Below are positions 1-12,447 of a DNA stretch of 64,000 nt, in pieces. The stretch is taken from NCBI GenBank assembly GCA_014549065.1, contig JACDOX010000008.1:6572141-6636140 (forward strand), read 5' to 3'. Both the position numbers and the translations under genes were made by a program. The stretch's first letter is position 1. Each line of letters opens with the position of its first letter. The notes under the pieces are model-generated. The model did not search any database, was not told the origin of the DNA, and saw only the letters and a program-made list of their open reading frames with translations. This DNA comes from Cardinalis cardinalis. Taxonomy: Eukaryota; Chordata; Aves; Passeriformes; Cardinalidae.

Positions 1-1651
1 AAATCCAAGAGACTTTTGGAGATTTCTGTACTGTGAAGACACTTTCAGATGTTCTTTTATGTGGGATGGCAAAAGTTGGAGAAGCACTTTGGGAATGAGA
101 ATAACAAATAGAAGGAGAAGGGTCTCCCTCAAAAGACTTTGCGCAGAGAGAAATTTTAGAGGGATGGCAAAGATGTCTATTATTTAGAGGACTTTTCTGC
201 AGACTATCCCAGACTGTACTCTAACCATATGATTCTTTACTGTTCAGAAGCAGCTTCCAAACCTTTAACTGACTATCCACTTGTATATGACATATTTTGT
301 AGACCAGATCCTTATTTTATAGGAAATGGCATGGTTTTGCTCAGTTATGACAGTTGCTTATAGGAAATGAACAGTTGCTTATGGAAAATGTTGGTTTGTA
401 TGTGGCAAGGAATTACACTGGCTGAAAGCCTCACACAATGTTTTAAACTATTGAGGCTTCTCTTTGACAACAGAATGCTAATTGCTGAAAAGAACTTCAT
501 ATAGGTTTTGGTGATAATTTGGAAACCTTGAGGCTTTCCAATACTCCTTGCAAAGCAGAGAGATTATTTTTTAAAGGGATATTTTCCATTAGAACGTTTC
601 TGAAGAAGCTTCCCCGTTCTCTACTATTGCACAGGCCTATGGAGCAATGTCTTTTCGTACAACCTCTTGGATGCCTGGCATTCGTCAAATCCTACGCAGA
701 GGCACTCGCTGAGGTGTACCCAACACAGCACTATTGATACCGGTTGGTTATGTTTCTGTTTCTGTTTTACTCGGTGCCTCATAAATCCAGAGGCTTCATG
801 CTGTCAGCTGTACCTAACTAGGTTTCCTCTCTGAATTTATTCATAGCAATATTATTTCCATTAATCTCTCTTATACTGAATTTATGCAAATATAAAACTA
901 CTGAAGGTTTTAAGCAGATTGTCTTTGCCAGGGGCCCTTTGGTGAGCCTCCACGTTGTAACAAACACCTCTGTGCTGTGCTCTGTCTGCCTCAGCAACTG
1001 GTGCTTTTCATACACTGTTGAAGACATCAATTGCATGCAATGCCATTTCAATGTTCTTTGATCTTGATATAAACCTGTGTTTTTCTAAGAGGCCTTGGTT
1101 GTCCTTCCTGTGTTTAAAGGCAGTTAGTGAGTTTGGTTTATGGGTTTCTATCACTTTCTCCATGGAAGTGTTGCAAAGCCCTAAGCTCAAGAAATCAACA
1201 AATGTATGTGATAGAAAGTCATTGCCTCTCTTCCCAAACTCACGAGGTACTGTTTAGCACAACCCTATTTCTATGTTCTTTTGTGGATGTCTCAGTCTCC
1301 TGACAGCTTTTTTTTTCCCCTTGCAAAGCTGATTTTTATTAACTTTGAAAGGAGCATGTCCAGATTCTGAACCTACNCTAACCTTCACATAGGGAATCTA
1401 TCTGTGAGTTCTATCAAAGAATTGATCACTTTTTCCAGTTTTAGCAAGTTTGTTGCCACTCTGTTTCTCATGGAATAGGCTTTACTGAAGAATGATTTTC
1501 TTCTTATTCCTATTTTGACATTGATTTATTTGTATGTTGCAATGTCTTATTAGGATCTTTTCCCTAGCTAATATGAGATGCCCTCTATTATTTTAAGTAT
1601 TGAAAAGAACTGTATCAAAACAACAATTTGTTCATGTCCTCTGTCTTTCAG
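1..1651. other. Intron sequence of gene A, nothing recognised
   Basis: This stretch lies upstream of the first visible exon of gene A and is presumed to be intron. I looked for the preceding cPLA2 exon, which encodes a GMWSS...W.R.T motif in genes B and C, and did not find it, so that exon lies to the left of the window. The only structure seen is a short direct duplication of about 20 bp near 350-390 (the sequence acagttgctta occurs twice). Small open frames here show no splice or protein-family support. Confidence 0.5.
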
Positions 1652-4171
1652 GAGAAGAGCTTTCTCCATCAGACNGCAGACATGAGTTGGAGACTTACTT
1701 AGTCACCCCTGAATGTGGCATCATGGGTATCATTCGGCGGATCCTGACAGAGCGGGTGATGGTTTCAAAGTTCTACAACTTCCTGAAGGGATTCCAGTTG
1801 CACAATGAATACCTTCAGAACAAAAACTTCTGTAGATGGAAAGGTAAACATCCTTGAATATAATTTTTTTTACCTTCTTAGATGGTTGGTGTTTTCATCA
1901 GTGAAGAGAGGGCAGATGATGAACATTTGGAAATGAATATTTCAAGATAACTACAGTCAAATCAGCTTCAGGAATTTCCTTGACTCCAGGGAAAGAAAAT
2001 TACTACTCATCTGGGGTGGAAGGATAGCAACATGAGAAGTGAAAGAACTCTCTTTTTACCTTGAACAGGTCTTTCTTTCATGTGCGAAGGCTGAACATCT
2101 GCAGTGTTTAAGGATCTTTTGGAAAAAGTAAATGTAATGGATAGCCAAGAGGCATTTTTCCCAATTTTTCCTTATTAGTCAAAAAACAGATGTACTGTTT
2201 CTTCAGTGAATCACTCATCATAACAAATACTTCCTTTTAGATACTGTACTAGAGCATTTCCCCAACCAGCTGACAGAAACAGCAGAGTTCATGTGCCTGG
2301 CAGACACGGCGGGATACATCGACATTAGCTACCCACCACTCATGAGGCCGGAGAGGAAAGTGGATGTTGTCCTGCACTTAAACTATTCTTCTGGATCACA
2401 GACCTTGGTGTGAAAAACACTCTTTTCTTTGATAAACAAGTGCTGCCTTCTAGCCCTCCTTAATTCCTAAAGATTCAGAATAATTTACATAGAATAAACT
2501 GATTCTGGGAGAAAAGGATCCTTGGTCTACAGCTCCCTGTGCAGACCCTTGGGTCTTGCAAGTGATGCTGGTAAATCCCCTGAGAACAGAAGTAATATCA
2601 GATTTATGAATATTTTATTTGAATTAACCCTCTAATAGCTAAATGCTATTTCCTAGACCTCTGTGTTCCTGTGATCTCCATTTTGCTAGCTAGATTTCAC
2701 TCACATGGATTGTTCATCTAGTTCTAGTTACCACCGCTGATGAACTCCTTATGGTTGTGTTGTGATGTTCATATAAAGTTACCCACATGCCGTATAATTA
2801 GAAATATTTTGTCCGGTTGTTTTTAGAACAGTAATTGGATTTTTTTGTTGTTGTTCGAAATTGTGGAAAAGAATTGTCCTTTGGCAACATTTGCTCTTTC
2901 AGATACCATCTAATAATCTGGTCTATAATTCCTGTTACTAGATATGGATAAGACAGAAATTATTAAGGACTAAAATTTTCATACATGCCAACCAGACTCA
3001 GGAAGCAAAATCCTACTTTCAAAAATTGCTAACACACCTGCAAGATTAGCCTTTTAGTTAAGATGCTATTTGCTCCCAGATCACTGTTTGCTGACATCAC
3101 TTTTCAGAACCATCCTAAGGCATCTAAGACGGGCTTTTAAATACTTTATGCCAATACTTTATGCCAAGTCAAAAAAAATTTGTGATTTTGCATTTAAAAA
3201 CTGTACTATTTCAGATTCTTGCCCATTCTACTTGTTTCAGGATCTTCTCCAGATGAGGCATCTTTCTGTATCCTAAGCTGCTAGGCCACCCTTCCCATAG
3301 TCATGGACATTTTACCTATCCTGTAGAGATAAAGGCTAATAAGGAGAAGGTAGAACACCAATCAGGAGCGCAATTTGGAGGCTGAGTATTGAATTGTTCT
3401 GATAATAGTACTTAATATCTCATGTATGAGACAAAGACAGAAGAAATATTGACAGCGAACCCTGCTCCCAAATCTTTGTGAAGGTCTTTTGATGGATGCA
3501 TTAGGAAAAGTGGCAGAATGTGGCAGAACTTCTGACTTTTTCTTCTTTTCTGTCTGAATTCAGCCTTTGGAAGAAGCCTCCAAATACTTTCAAAAGCAGG
3601 GAATCCCATTTCCCAAAATCCAAATGAGTGAAGAAGAGAAGAAAAATCTAAAGGAGTGCTACATCTTTGAAGATACAGAGACCCCAGAGGCACCGACTGT
3701 GGTGTTTTTCCCGCTGGTGAATGACTCCTTCAGAAAATACAAAGAGCCTGGTAAGTCATGGGATGGCTCTACCACCACCTGGCAGCCCTTTGGCTGTTGA
3801 ATGGGAGACATGGTGTAGCACAGTCTCCTCCCTCCCTTGTTGTGCCTGCCAAGGGAGAGAAATGCAAATTCCAAGGGAGCAAGGAGCAACATTGTGCCCC
3901 ACTGGAAAGTAGGAGGTGGAGCCACATCTCTAGCCCACTGATGATGTTTCTTTATTTGTCAGGTGTGGAGCGCAGCCCTGCTGAGATGGCTCAGGGCAAT
4001 GTGGATGTTTCCACCATTTTTTCCCCCTACTGCTTAAACAGCTTTACCTACAAAGGAGAGGACTTTGACAAGCTGATTGAACTGACCAGCTACAACATTC
4101 AGAACAACCAACATCTGATCCTTCAGGCTTTGAACTCAGCCATACAGCAGAAACGACAGCACAAAAAATAA
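1652..4171 (+). CDS. PLA2G4E-like: Gene A: C-terminal four exons of a group IV (E/F-like) cytosolic phospholipase A2, 5' part outside window
   Basis: Coding exons are 1652-1843, 2241-2407, 3564-3750 and 3963-4171 (192, 167, 187 and 209 nt), all bounded by AG/GT and all with phases that join in frame to a TAA at 4169-4171. They encode the end of the PLA2_B lipase domain. Landmarks are FYNFLKGFQLHNEYLQN in exon 1, the catalytic-Asp exon with LADTAG and then RPERKVD, ECYIFEDTETPEAP with FFPLVNDSFRKYK, and the terminal FSPYC...SYNIQNNQ block. The DTAG aspartate corresponds to the Asp of the Ser/Asp dyad of this family. The protein ends in a basic tail, QQKRQHKK, a position where PLA2G4E carries a polybasic phosphoinositide-binding tail. 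The first visible exon (LETYLVTPECG...RRILTER) differs clearly from the TPPGPL...ALTDR version shared by genes B and C, so A is the outlier paralogue. The catalytic serine exon is off the left edge. AATAAA at 5275 and ATTAAA at 4994 are possible poly(A) signals but neither is convincing. Confidence 0.93.
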
Positions 4172-7100
4172 ACACTCACCTGAGTTACAGAAAGATATCT
4201 GCATGATTTGTTTTTTTTATTCTTCTCTGGAGAAGAATCAAGAGCTGTCTTCAAATGAGCATAGTAGACTTTGGAAAGCAAAGACTTGTCTCAGGCTGTG
4301 GTTCCTCTCTACCACATGATGATCCTAGATCAACCAATCAAACAGAATAATGATTAGACTTGTGCTTTATTTATGTTGGATTTCACTGCCAGTGAACTTT
4401 TTTTCATGCATATACGTGTATAGGCAGTAAATTGAAGGTCAGAAAACATTGGACTTATTGAAAAGTTTTTGAAATGCATGAATCTGGGACAGCAGTACAA
4501 ATTCTTTCAAAATTTGTTACACTAATGGAAATTGTATGTGAAGTAAAGACAAATGAGCTATGGATATTTAATTTATTCCTAATCTAGTGCAACAGAAAAA
4601 TAGGTGATAAATGTGGACAATTTCAAAGAACATGGAAACTGTATTTTCCTATAATATCAGCAAGGAATTTTTGCTAGAAATAACATGNCAAGCTAAACAT
4701 AATAGATAATCTGGGACTTCACATGAAAAATACACATTTTCTATACTTTTGAATTTAAAAGTTTTGTTACCCCAGCAGTACTTAGTTTTTGAAAATCTCT
4801 TGGAAACTACAGTTTCAAGCCATAATGTGAGTCAGGATCAGCTCTTCCAGTGCAGGTATAACAATCTAATCCACAGCTCAACTTTCCACTGACCTTTCAT
4901 GGTATTTAGATGATCCAGCTCAGTATCCACATCCTGTTAATTTCAGTGGTTTTCACATTATTTCTTGTTATTATAAGATGGGATGCTGTGAGTATTAAAA
5001 CATCAAAAACTGAGAGANAGGTTTTGTGGTCAGAAGGCAAGCTAAGTACTTTACACTGATATCCATGGGTAATTCATGGGTAATCACATGACTTTGTCAG
5101 TCCCTGCCTGTCTAAAAGCAAGTTAGGATACATGTAACTACTATAAATTGCAAAAGGTAATTTGTTGAAACTGCTTATTTCTCAGATGAAGACCAAAATA
5201 ATTGCTTTAGGAAGAATTTTAATAAGACAAGTACAATGTAAACCTTTTTCATTACAACAAAGATACTAATCTAAAATAAAAAGATATAATGCTTCAGTCG
5301 GTATCGGTTGCCCTTAATTACTTCAAATTTAAATAAAATGCAGCAGCTTGTCTGTGCTGAAGTAACATGTATTGGCAAACACAGAGCTATGAGTAATGTA
5401 TCATAGCAAAAATAGAAAATAATTTTTAATTCAAAATGAAATATGAACTTCTAAAAGGCTGAAAAATTCCCTTCCTTCTTGCTATCATGATCTGTCTCTC
5501 TTCCTTCAATCATTGCTTTATGCCTTGTCTTCCTCTTATCTTTTGCTGTCCCTAGTCTCCCATGCTCACCTCTGATGACCTCAGCCCCCTTAGAGGTGTT
5601 GTGTCCTTACCCAGCTGCTTTCCCAGGCCCTCACACCTTCATCCAATCTCAGCCTGGGTTCAAACCTCCAGTGTGCTGAAATGGCTGTTTACTTGCTGGT
5701 GCTCATCAAGGGCTCCCCTCTTTGTGATCTCTGTTGCTGAGTCACCTGGTCCCTCTCGGCATTGCCTCTCCTCTGTCCCAGCTCTACTTCCCTCCCAGGC
5801 TTCCCTGGTTATCATTATGACAACCCCATTTGGAGTGACACATGTGTTTGCTACTTCTCCCAACTGCTCATCTTACAGCTGAGGTTTCAGGCACCTTCAA
5901 GAGTGGCAAATGGAGTTCCTACCCCGGCCATCCAAGTCCTTGATGACACGAAATTTCAAGAAGCCTGCTTCTCTCTTCCCATTCCTGTCTTTAACTATAC
6001 CCCTTGGCTTCCCTTGATGGTCTCTTGTTTGCTGGTTTAACAGTGTTTACNGAGAGTAAACCCCATTTACTCTCAGTGTGCCACTGAGGTGTTCTGTGCT
6101 GCATCTGCCAGGGTGTTTGTTCCACCTCCCAAGAGAACACCTGCAGAAGATCCTTGTCATTTGTCCTTGCAGGCCACCAGGGATGTTTTGTGTGGCTTTG
6201 TCTGCTGGCATTGTTTTGTTCTGGCTCAGCATTTAATGGGGTATGTTTCCTATGCTCTGACTCTGAGCTGTACTGAAATATTACAGGAATGTAGGTAACA
6301 GCTACAGATGTGGGTATTTAAAAACGCTTTTTGGTTTTACAGGTTGGGAGTGCCCCTTTTTACAGGAAAGAGGAGTGACTTCATGGAATTATCCCTTTGA
6401 GGAAGAAAACTAACTAGAGGGGAGAGAAGCACTGCAAAAATCTAGGCCCATGCTGTATCACGGTGTTAATACCAGCAAGCAGTTCACTTGATTTTTCCTA
6501 AATGTTTTAATAGATAGAGCTCTTGGTTCATGTGGTAACAGGAGCTACAAACACTAACATGATGACCTCCTTAGTTGTAATTAATATGTTTTGAATCTTT
6601 TCATTGTCTGTCTTTTTATTCTTACCTATTCATTATCTATAGTCAGTGAAGGGATTAGCATGCAATTTCAGCTGTGCCCCAGCCCTTCTGATTATCACAA
6701 AGGTGCATGGAGAACTGGGCAGCTGAGTGAGGTGACTCAGACCACAGGAACCTAAGGAAAGCAGCAGTGGGATTCTTTAACTCCTCAGGAAGCAGGTGAG
6801 AACTTGGGCAGTCCTGCTGGGTGAGTGCCACTGGAGAAATAGGAGCTAATGGGATGGTTGGCAGCAGCATTTTGTGCTGTTCTATAGTGCAAGGAGTGAT
6901 CTAACAAGAGGTTATTGCAAACATTCTGAGTGAAGTGAACTAGTAATTCGTGAGACAACAGGTTGCACCACGTGAACGATGGGAAGTGTGTTTGCCACAG
7001 CAGATATAGGAGAATGTGGGTGGTAGAACAGGACTCCTGTCTTAGAAACCCTGTGCTAAAACCTGCTCACATGTACAGCTCTGCTGTCCGTGTGCAATGT

Positions 7101-10100
7101 CCCACTGTCTCACTAGAGTGATAACACTGCAGAGGAGGCCATCAGGGCCTTATTTCCTCATGCCCTGGTCATGGTATGCTGGTCAACAGTTAAAATGGCT
7201 GAGAGTTCTGTGTTATTCATGCCACTGAAGCTTTGTACCTTTGAGTTCCTCCTGAAAATCTCTCCCTTGTAGAGTTTCCACTGGAGCCCAGCACCCCTAC
7301 AGTCTCCAGCACTTCTCCCACACCTCCAGTTCATGATATCAAAACTCTGTGATGTGACATCTTGTCATGTTTCATGTTTTTTCCTCTTTGGGTCCCAAGG
7401 TCTTCTTTGCACTCCCTCCAACCCAGTATCATTTATCTCCTTTTCTCCATGCAGCTGGACATCTCATCCGGATGTCAAAGCCTGGTATCAGCTACCCTAA
7501 TGCTTGTAGTATTCATGCTTGTTCCAAATATGACCAAACCTCCATCATTCAAACCTGAAGCTTCTGGAGAAACAACTACAGTACAGAGGAGACATGAGAC
7601 AAACGGGGAAGATTAAGAATGATTAAGTAAGGTTAAGATGGTATAAGATGTGAGGAGGGAGAAAGGATAGAAGAAAAACAAATTAAAATATTTAAAATAT
7701 TTTCTCAAAATAACTGAGAAAAAGTGAAAAATGACATTTTAACTATGAGGTATTGAGATGGAAAAAGAAAGAAAACATACTTTGCAATCCAAAAAGTCAA
7801 TCAGAAAGAAAATATGGCAGGAAATAGAAAGAGGAAAAGAAAGGAAATCAGGAACTAGAAAGTGGTAGACACAGACATTTAAAACAGAGATAAAGGTATA
7901 TAATTTGTCTATTTTTTTCAAAGCTGGTCCTTTAAAAAAAGAGCAACTAAAAATCTCTAATCTGGAAAATTTCATGGCATTAAATCTTACTGCTGAGGTT
8001 CTGACCATGGTTCTGACCATCTGGGCTTACTTGATATGCACGTTATGAGTACTTCCTAGCTCCCAGCTCCCTCTTCTATCCTTCTGACCTTAAACACTGA
8101 GGAAAGATGGTTCCTTGGCCCCTAGCAGTCTAACTTTTCCTGCCAACTACTGCTTATTGCAGCCTTCTCTCTTCCAGCTAATAATCTGTTTATTAGTTTG
8201 CTCCCTTCCTATTTCTTTTCTTCTGCTGAGGAAATGGAGCATCCTTTGTGACTATCAGATAAGGAGCTGCAAGTTTCTACATATATTAATATGTACTTTT
8301 AAATCTTGAGCAAGTTGTTTCTTCAATTTTGCAATTTCTGCTATTCAGCTGGATGACAGCCAGCCTTAAAAGCAACTCATGCTCCAAATTCTCCTTGAGC
8401 TGCATTTCTCCTAACTTAATATCTACTTTGTTAATATAGACTATAAATTCATTTTGACACTTAACAGATTATATGATAGCCTAGAATTTGTTGAAGATTA
8501 AATGCTTTGGTCCCACATACAGAAAATAATTCAGAAAATCCTTCACAGATGTTTAACAAACACCTTTTCTAGTCACTCATAATCTCTAGTCCATGATCTC
8601 TGCTGGTGCAGGAGTCGATGGCCTGTAACCCACTGCTGGCTTTGGGCACAGGGAGGAAGAACTGTGCTGATCATATTGTACTTGTGTTGGTTTTTGGCTC
8701 ATGGGGATATGATAAACTTGCATGTAGTCTGCAGAAATGTGGACAATGAGCAGTGATTCAAAACCTTTGGGAACGGCTCTCATAGAGTTGAAGTCATGGG
8801 AAACTTTCTCCAAGGACAGAAAAACATCCCAAAGTGAGAGAAATCCAGGCACAGAGGACTTTCTCACTTTACAGGTAACCACTGAGGACTGTGCATTTGT
8901 AACATGCATAAAATCTGAGAGAGATAAAACAGAGTATAAATTTACACTTCAATTAGGCAGCTCAAAAACTGGTGTGGTAAGTTATGGGCTTTATCCAATG
9001 CATCAGGAACTGTAATATGAAATGAAAGTACACAGGTATTTAACTGTGAGTGCAGAGATGTACAAAATCACTAATGATGGTAGCNTCCCTACTGGGAAAG
9101 GAATACCTCCCAGTATCAGTGGTTTGTTCTAGTTATATATGCTAGATGCATACAAATGCTGATGCATCTATGCAATGGATACAAGGTGCCATACTTTTCT
9201 CATTTATGAGCTTAACAAGAATACATTCTAATACTTTTAAACTTTTTAGTTTAAAATTTATTCCCCAGAAGATTCATTTTTACCTGTTGCAGGGGTAAGA
9301 NAACAAACAGCAGTAATGCGCCTGTCTCCCGTGAGTTTTCTCTTCTGCTCCAAATCTCCTTCCTTCACTAACTGCACAAGTGACGGCCTAAGACACCACT
9401 CCTCTCCTGCAGGAAGAGCATGTAGCTGAGCCAGAACTCCCATCTGACGCTGCTCTCCAGGGCTGTTTTTTGTGTAGAAGTATTTGTATGTTTGAGAGTA
9501 GTGAGGTGGTCACAGCCAGTCCTGGTTGTGCTTCTGCCTGGTCAGAATAATCTCAGGCTCACTTTGCCTGGCCTCTTTGAGGCTAGACAAGCATATATTG
9601 TTGCAAGGCATTTAGGAGGACACTGGCTGTCTGTGGTTTTGGTCCAGTCCAAGACTGTGATTAAAAGGAATTGCAAAGCTATTTTTGAACTTGTTGAAAA
9701 TTTTGTCATGTAGATCCATTTCTCCACAGCTTGTCTCTGCAGTCAGATGTAATACAGGTTCCTTTGCCAGGTGAGTGATGCTTCTGCAAACTGCATTGCA
9801 GGGTGAGTAAGAAACCTAAGCAGTGGAGGAAGTACAAGGTTGTGCTGGTTTTGGCACATTGTATGATAAACAGATAAGACTGTGATATCACTACGCTAAA
9901 GGAGTAGTGTGCAATTTGCTGCCAGGCAACTACATTTAGATCTTTGAAACAGGTGAGTTATTTTCCTTCATCTATCCTTAAATTACTGAAATATGCAATG
10001 TAAAGACATAAAATATTTCCACTTGAAGCATCTGCTTTTCATTCTCTAAGTTGAAAACCATCCACCTTTGAACATTCAGATTTTAAATGAGATGGCACTA

Positions 10101-11794
10101 GTTCAGTTGTTAATGAGAACCTTGCAGTTTTCTTTCTTTATGTTGCTCCCTGTGGAGTGACTCAGATGGGAGCAGAGTACCTTGATTTAGCTGAAGGCCA
10201 TCGAGATCATTATAGATAGCCNAGTGTGCCTGTAATGGGGAATTCACTCTGCAGACAGGGAAGTCTGTACATGGAATCCATCTTTCTTCTCCACAGGCTT
10301 CCTTAAAGACAGAGAATCTCAGCTTTCTAAAGGTTCACCAACTTTAGAGGGATTTCTATCACTTATCCTCAGTTATGCTAATGGTTCTCTGAACTAACCA
10401 GCCTTGGGAAAGTTGTTATGCTCTAAAGAGAAGTATCCTGGTATTTTTAGTGTCCCATGGCAGGTTTTCCAAGGTCAACTAGGTCTTCTTTTCTGACCAG
10501 ATTTAAAGAAAAAAACAAAAAAAAAACCAACAAAAAACCCAANNNNNNNNNNNNNNNNNNNNNNNNNNNNNNNNNNNNNNNNNNNNNNNNNNNNNNNNNN
10601 NNNNNNNNNNNNNNNNNNNNNNNNNNNNNNNNNNNNNNNNNNNNNNNCCCCCCCCGAATGACTGTCGTTCTCTAAATTAAGCTGCAAAAGGAGATCTCCA
10701 GGATGCAGCTCTAAGTGTCTGTGACCTGAGGCCAAAAGATGCTCTTGTACTTCCAGTGTGGGCAGAGCTACTTTTCATGCTGGGAATGCAGATGCTATGA
10801 CAAAGCCTACTGTTACTGGAGCTCTTAGTTTGTTATTCATTTGTTTTTCTGTGTTGAAGATGGTAATTTCCATTGGGTAAGCCTGGAGATGTTCAGCTGC
10901 TCTTTTGTTCATGTTCTTTGGTTGAACAGATCTCTGTAAAATAAAAGTGATAAAACTCAACCACTGGATCCGATATTCCATTCATCTTGGGATGAGTTTC
11001 CCACAGTTGACATTTAAAGTNCAACTGCCTTTCTCCGGAAAATGTATAAAAGCATAACTCTTGCCTGCTTTGCCCAGCTATCAGCTATTTCCTTGTGCCT
11101 TTTTTGCTACATTTAAGGTACTGCTGAGTGCAGCAGTGGTCCTGGGTCATGCCTGGAGCCATAGGCACTGACTTCAAGACCTCTGCTGCCCCCTGGAAGT
11201 GCCCTTCTCCCCTGCTGTCCTGTCACACCCTGGTGCTGCTGCTCCCAACCTGTCAATCACCTCCTCTACTTACAGCTCACCTCTGCCAAATGAAGCCCCA
11301 GCCCTGCACCCACTCCGTGGCCTCTCTCCCCTGGGAAGAGGGAACAGGAGCAGCCCAGGAGGAGCTGGGAGCTGCATGCCCATGCCGTGATCTGGGGATG
11401 GCCATCTCCAGGGCTCTGCCCCTCTGCAGGCACTGGGCTCAGGCCCCCCTGCCTATGGGGAGACACTGACCAAAGTGCACAGGGCTGTGCCAGCATGCAG
11501 GGAAGTCACTGCCAGTTATTTAGATGCACAGGCCTTTTTCAGGATCCAGTTCCCCCCACACAGGAGGTATCCCTGCTCAGGATAGGGAAGAAGTGGGTTT
11601 GAAGGAGCAGGCCTCGGTGGCAGCACCCTCCACTCACAGAGAAGGATGGCAGCAGTGCAGGACCTGTGGGGCAGGCGCAGGCTGGGAGAGGTTCCCAGCC
11701 AGAGGAAGGTACCACATTCCTTTTGGCTGCGGTGCTTGTGCTGCAAGGTCCTTCCCTGGAGCACTCTACCCTGGGTGCTCCACTGCCTTCCCAG
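4172..11794. other. Intergenic region between gene A and gene B
   Basis: I see no gene that I can support here. Several open frames of 60-107 codons (for example around 5562-6040, 7362-7616 and 8586-9015, on either strand) lack family resemblance, paired splice sites or consistent coding bias. The sequence is mostly A+T-rich, with a C+T-rich patch at about 5490-5800 and a G+C-richer block at about 11150-11800 just before the gene B promoter. A TATAAAAG at 11045-11052 is noted but has no conserved flanks. An assembly gap lies at 10543-10647. Confidence 0.5.
10543..10647. other. Assembly gap (105 N)
   Basis: A run of 105 N separates an A-rich tract with C interruptions (about 10508-10542) from a short C run (10648-10655). 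The flanking homopolymers suggest a low-complexity stretch that the assembly could not cross. It lies about 1.2 kb upstream of the gene B promoter. Confidence 0.99.
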
Positions 11795-11853
11795 TGGGAG
11801 GGGAGTCCTTTACTTAGATGAGATGGGTGGGGCCTCAGGTAATTTTATAAAAT
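11795..11853 (+). promoter_or_regulatory. Gene B core promoter, paralogous to the gene C promoter
   Basis: Three blocks occur in order: TGGGAGGGGAGT (11795-11806), GGTGGGGC (11826-11833, a GT-box of the kind KLF/Sp proteins bind) and TATAAAAT (11846-11853). The same three blocks occur in the same order before gene C. There the GT-box to TATA spacing is also exactly 12 bp, while the first gap is 19 bp here and 15 bp in C. A TATA box here predicts transcription starting around 11875-11885, just before the ATG at 11893. That gene B starts here is inferred from the similarity. Confidence 0.72.
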
Positions 11854-11875
11854 AACAAGTCATTGACTCCCACAG

Positions 11876-12447
11876 GAGTACATCCTGCAAACATGTCTTG
11901 GGAAGTGCTGCCAGTGGAGGTACCAGAAGCAGATACTGAAAACATGTCTCTAGAACCACTGCCCACAGAGGTGCCCGGAGTAAATCCTGAAAATATGTCT
12001 CTAGAGCCGCTGCCCACAGAGGTGCCAGGAGTAGAGCCTGAAAATATATCTCTGGAATTGCTGCCCGTGGAGGTGCCAGGAGTAGAGCCTGAAAATATGT
12101 CTAAAGGGCTCCTGCCCATGGAGGAGCTAGGACTATATCCTGAAAACATATCTAAAGGATTCCTGCCCATGGAGGAGCTAGGACTGTATCCTGACAACAT
12201 GTCCAAAGGATTCCTGCCCATGGAGGAGCCAGGACTGTATCCTGACAACATGTCTAAAGGATTCTTGACCATGGAGGAGCCAGGAGTATGTCCTGAAAAC
12301 ATGTCTAAAGGCTTCCAGCCCCTGGAGGAGCCAGGACTATATTTTGAAAACATGTCTAAAGGATGCCTGCCCATGGAGGAGCCAGAAGTATATTCTGCAA
12401 ATATGTCTCAAGAATTGCAGCCCATGGAGTTGCCAGAAGAACTCTTC
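11876..12447 (+). repeat. Minisatellite of eleven 51-bp units inside the gene B first exon
   Basis: Eleven head-to-tail units of 51 bp fall into two sequence classes. Units 1-4 read ...LPxEVPGV and units 5-10 read ...LPMEEPGL or LPMEELGL; unit 11 is degenerate. The classes form continuous blocks, which suggests the array grew by local duplication from at least two ancestral units. The copies have diverged from each other at many positions, so this is not a recent expansion. Confidence 0.93.

Noticed and set aside
5562..6040. Overlapping + strand open frames of 106 and 92 codons
   Set aside because: They lie in C+T-rich sequence, overlap each other in different frames, and have no splice context or known family.
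8586..9015. Opposing open frames of 107 and 92 codons between genes A and B
   Set aside because: They are antiparallel to each other in A+T-rich DNA; no retroviral, LINE or other protein motif was recognised.
9838..9870. tgtgctggttttggc, resembling the start of some avian LTRs
   Set aside because: Only about 15 bases match. No second LTR, primer site or retroviral coding sequence was found.
11045..11052. TATAAAAG as the gene B promoter
   Set aside because: It lacks the two upstream blocks shared with the gene C promoter; the TATA at 11846 fits much better.
11838..11875. A 38-bp intron joining an upstream open frame (11646-11837) to the repeat exon in matching phase
   Set aside because: 38 bp is too short for a vertebrate intron, and the segment contains the conserved TATA box.
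11835..12374. A 179-codon open frame on the minus strand across the 51-bp repeats (PLDMFSGYSPGSS-like repeats)
   Set aside because: A repeat whose length is a multiple of three keeps any stop-free frame open on both strands. The + frame has the promoter, the donor and many silent differences; the minus frame has no such support.
11876..12447. A CRISPR-like direct-repeat array
   Set aside because: The units abut with no unique spacers, encode protein in one frame and lie in a vertebrate genome.
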